DNA from: Myxococcales bacterium
GTDB taxonomy: Bacteria; Myxococcota; Polyangia; Fen-1088
Direction of reading: 5' to 3'
DNA: 5,920 bases
NCBI GenBank assembly: GCA_003155465.1
Contig: PMCR01000145.1
Location: 1 to 5,920, forward strand
Part shown: positions 4,830-5,920 of the stretch, piece by piece
Numbering within the stretch: the stretch's first letter is position 1
How the letters are laid out: each line of letters begins with the position of its first letter
Program-made: the position numbers and the translations under genes
Notes under the pieces: generated by a model
The model's input: only the letters and a program-made list of their open reading frames with translations
Told to the model about the DNA's origin: nothing
Databases searched by the model: none

Positions 4830-5920
4830 ATGTCTGAGAAGTACCATATCAAGCCAGTGCCTACGCTGGGACGCTTTCGCCACGTCGGCAAGTACGGAAG
4901 CGTGGACTGGCGCGAGGATTGCGCCCGCTGCAGCAACTGCGTGAAGCCCCGCTGCGTGTTCGACACTTATCGCAAGGAAGCGGCCTACAACCGCGACCCG
5001 CTCACATCGATCGTTCCGCTCAGTGAGTGTCGTGCCTGCTTCTCCTGCGTGCAGGGCTGCACCAAGGGCATCCTGGCCATCTCGATCAACCCAGAGTACC
5101 TGGCCATGGGCGACGAGTACTGGAAGCCCGACATCATGGCCACCACCTGGAACCAGGCTGACACCGGCCGCGTTCCAGTTTCAGGCGCCGGTTACCGCGG
5201 CCGCTTCCACGGCTTCGGCTTCGATTCCATCTGGACCGACATGTCCGAGATCGTTCGCCCCACCCGCGACGGGATCCACGGGCGCGAATACATCAGCACC
5301 AGCGTGGACATCGGGCCCAAGCCGATGCGGCTCTCATTTTCTAGTGACGGCAAGCTGCTCGGCGAGGCGGCGAACCTGATCGACCTGCCTCTCCCGCTGA
5401 TCTTCGACGTTCCCGCCTGGCAAGTGGGCGGCCAGGAGTTTGCGCGCGCCCGTCTGACCACAGCGGCGAAGCTGAAGACCCTGGCGGTGGCTCGCCCCGC
5501 CGAGGTGGCCGGCGCGCCGGCTGCGGAGATGCCGTTCCTGGTTCCGCTGGTTGGCAGCGAGGGACTGGGCAGCGTGCAGATGCTGTTGCCGCAGGTGCGG
5601 ATGGTCGAGTTCGTGGACAGCCCCGAAGTGGCAGCCCTGGCTGTCAAGGCCAAGGCGGTCAATCCCATGCTGGTGCTCGCGGTTCGGCTGCCGCTGCAAG
5701 GGGCAGCTGCCGATCGCATCCTGCAACTCAGCCAAGCGGGTGTGAAGGTCTTCCACCTGAGCGGCGACTTGCATGGGTGCGAAGTGGGCGTTGAAAGCCC
5801 ACGGCACATCAAAGACGTCGTGCGCGAGATCCATGGCCGATTGGTCAAGGCGGGCGTGCGCGACGAGATCACGTTGATCGTCGCGGGTGGCATTGCCCTG
5901 CCCGAACACATGGCCAAGGC
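4830..5920 (+). CDS. Ferredoxin-domain glutamate-synthase-type FMN protein, 3' end cut
   Basis: The ATG at 4830 lies 8 nt after the MetF-like stop. The frame stays open to the window end, giving 363 codons of a gene probably somewhat over 500 codons long. The N-terminus carries two Cys groups for 4Fe-4S clusters: C31-x2-C34-x2-C37-x4-C42 and C67-x2-C70-x2-C73-x3-C77. From about residue 110 it reads as the GltB-like FMN TIM-barrel family, with V-S-G-A-G-Y-R-G, F-D-S-I-W-T-D-M-S-E-I-V-R-P-T-R-D-G and G-R-E-Y-I-S-T-S. The glutaminase domain of true glutamate synthase is absent, as in archaeal-type and Hdr-linked homologues. Its electron acceptor and whether it makes glutamate are unknown. Operon position suggests it works with the MvhD-like and MetF-like proteins. 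The ribosome site is weak (GAG at 4821-4823), consistent with coupling. Confidence 0.88.
   Translation, partial: MSEKYHIKPVPTLGRFRHVGKYGSVDWREDCARCSNCVKPRCVFDTYRKEAAYNRDPLTSIVPLSECRACFSCVQGCTKGILAISINPEYLAMGDEYWKPDIMATTWNQADTGRVPVSGAGYRGRFHGFGFDSIWTDMSEIVRPTRDGIHGREYISTSVDIGPKPMRLSFSSDGKLLGEAANLIDLPLPLIFDVPAWQVGGQEFARARLTTAAKLKTLAVARPAEVAGAPAAEMPFLVPLVGSEGLGSVQMLLPQVRMVEFVDSPEVAALAVKAKAVNPMLVLAVRLPLQGAAADRILQLSQAGVKVFHLSGDLHGCEVGVESPRHIKDVVREIHGRLVKAGVRDEITLIVAGGIALPEHMAK

Overview
The window is GC-rich and almost all genes lie on the + strand. Its codon use is strongly GC-biased. It encodes a glycine-rich lipoprotein with 'PDAG' motifs, carries a near-consensus sigma-54 promoter, and has an anaerobic-type redox gene set (MvhD-like, MetF-like, ferredoxin-glutamate-synthase-like). 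Together these suggest a member of the former Deltaproteobacteria, most likely Myxococcota or a relative. The assignment is an inference from gene style; there is no rRNA or marker gene to confirm it.

Region 1 (1-195) is the C-terminal end of a PLP-dependent aminotransferase of the AlaA type. Region 2 (196-364) is a regulatory gap. It holds a well-spaced sigma-54 (-24/-12) promoter at 293-308 and a strong ribosome binding site before the next gene.

Region 3 (365-2866) is the most interesting part. It is a compact three-gene unit: a repeat-rich lipoprotein, a radical SAM/SPASM enzyme 13 nt downstream, and a TPR protein whose start overlaps the enzyme's stop codon (ATGA). The lipoprotein has seven copies of a box with consensus Y-[SAGM]-[AG]-[PIL]-x-[PT]-D-A-[GA], set in Gly/Thr-rich linkers. 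Seven of the eight tyrosines of the mature protein sit in these boxes. This is the architecture expected of a ribosomally made, post-translationally modified product: a membrane-anchored, multi-core substrate, a SPASM maturase, and a TPR protein that could present the substrate. I infer that the radical SAM enzyme modifies the repeated boxes, with Tyr or its neighbours as the likeliest targets, and that sigma-54 conditionally controls the unit. I cannot assign it to a described RiPP class.

Region 4 (2867-3356) is a gap of about 490 nt with an AT-rich island (about 46% GC over 3001-3180) and no gene I can support.

Region 5 (3357-5920) is a redox operon: an MvhD-family iron-sulfur protein, then an overlapping MetF-family protein, then a 4Fe-4S/glutamate-synthase-type FMN protein cut by the window end. 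Such genes normally accompany HdrABC-type complexes, which would lie outside the window. The MetF-like protein appears to lack three residues essential or important in E. coli MetF, so its reaction may not be the standard methylene-tetrahydrofolate reduction.
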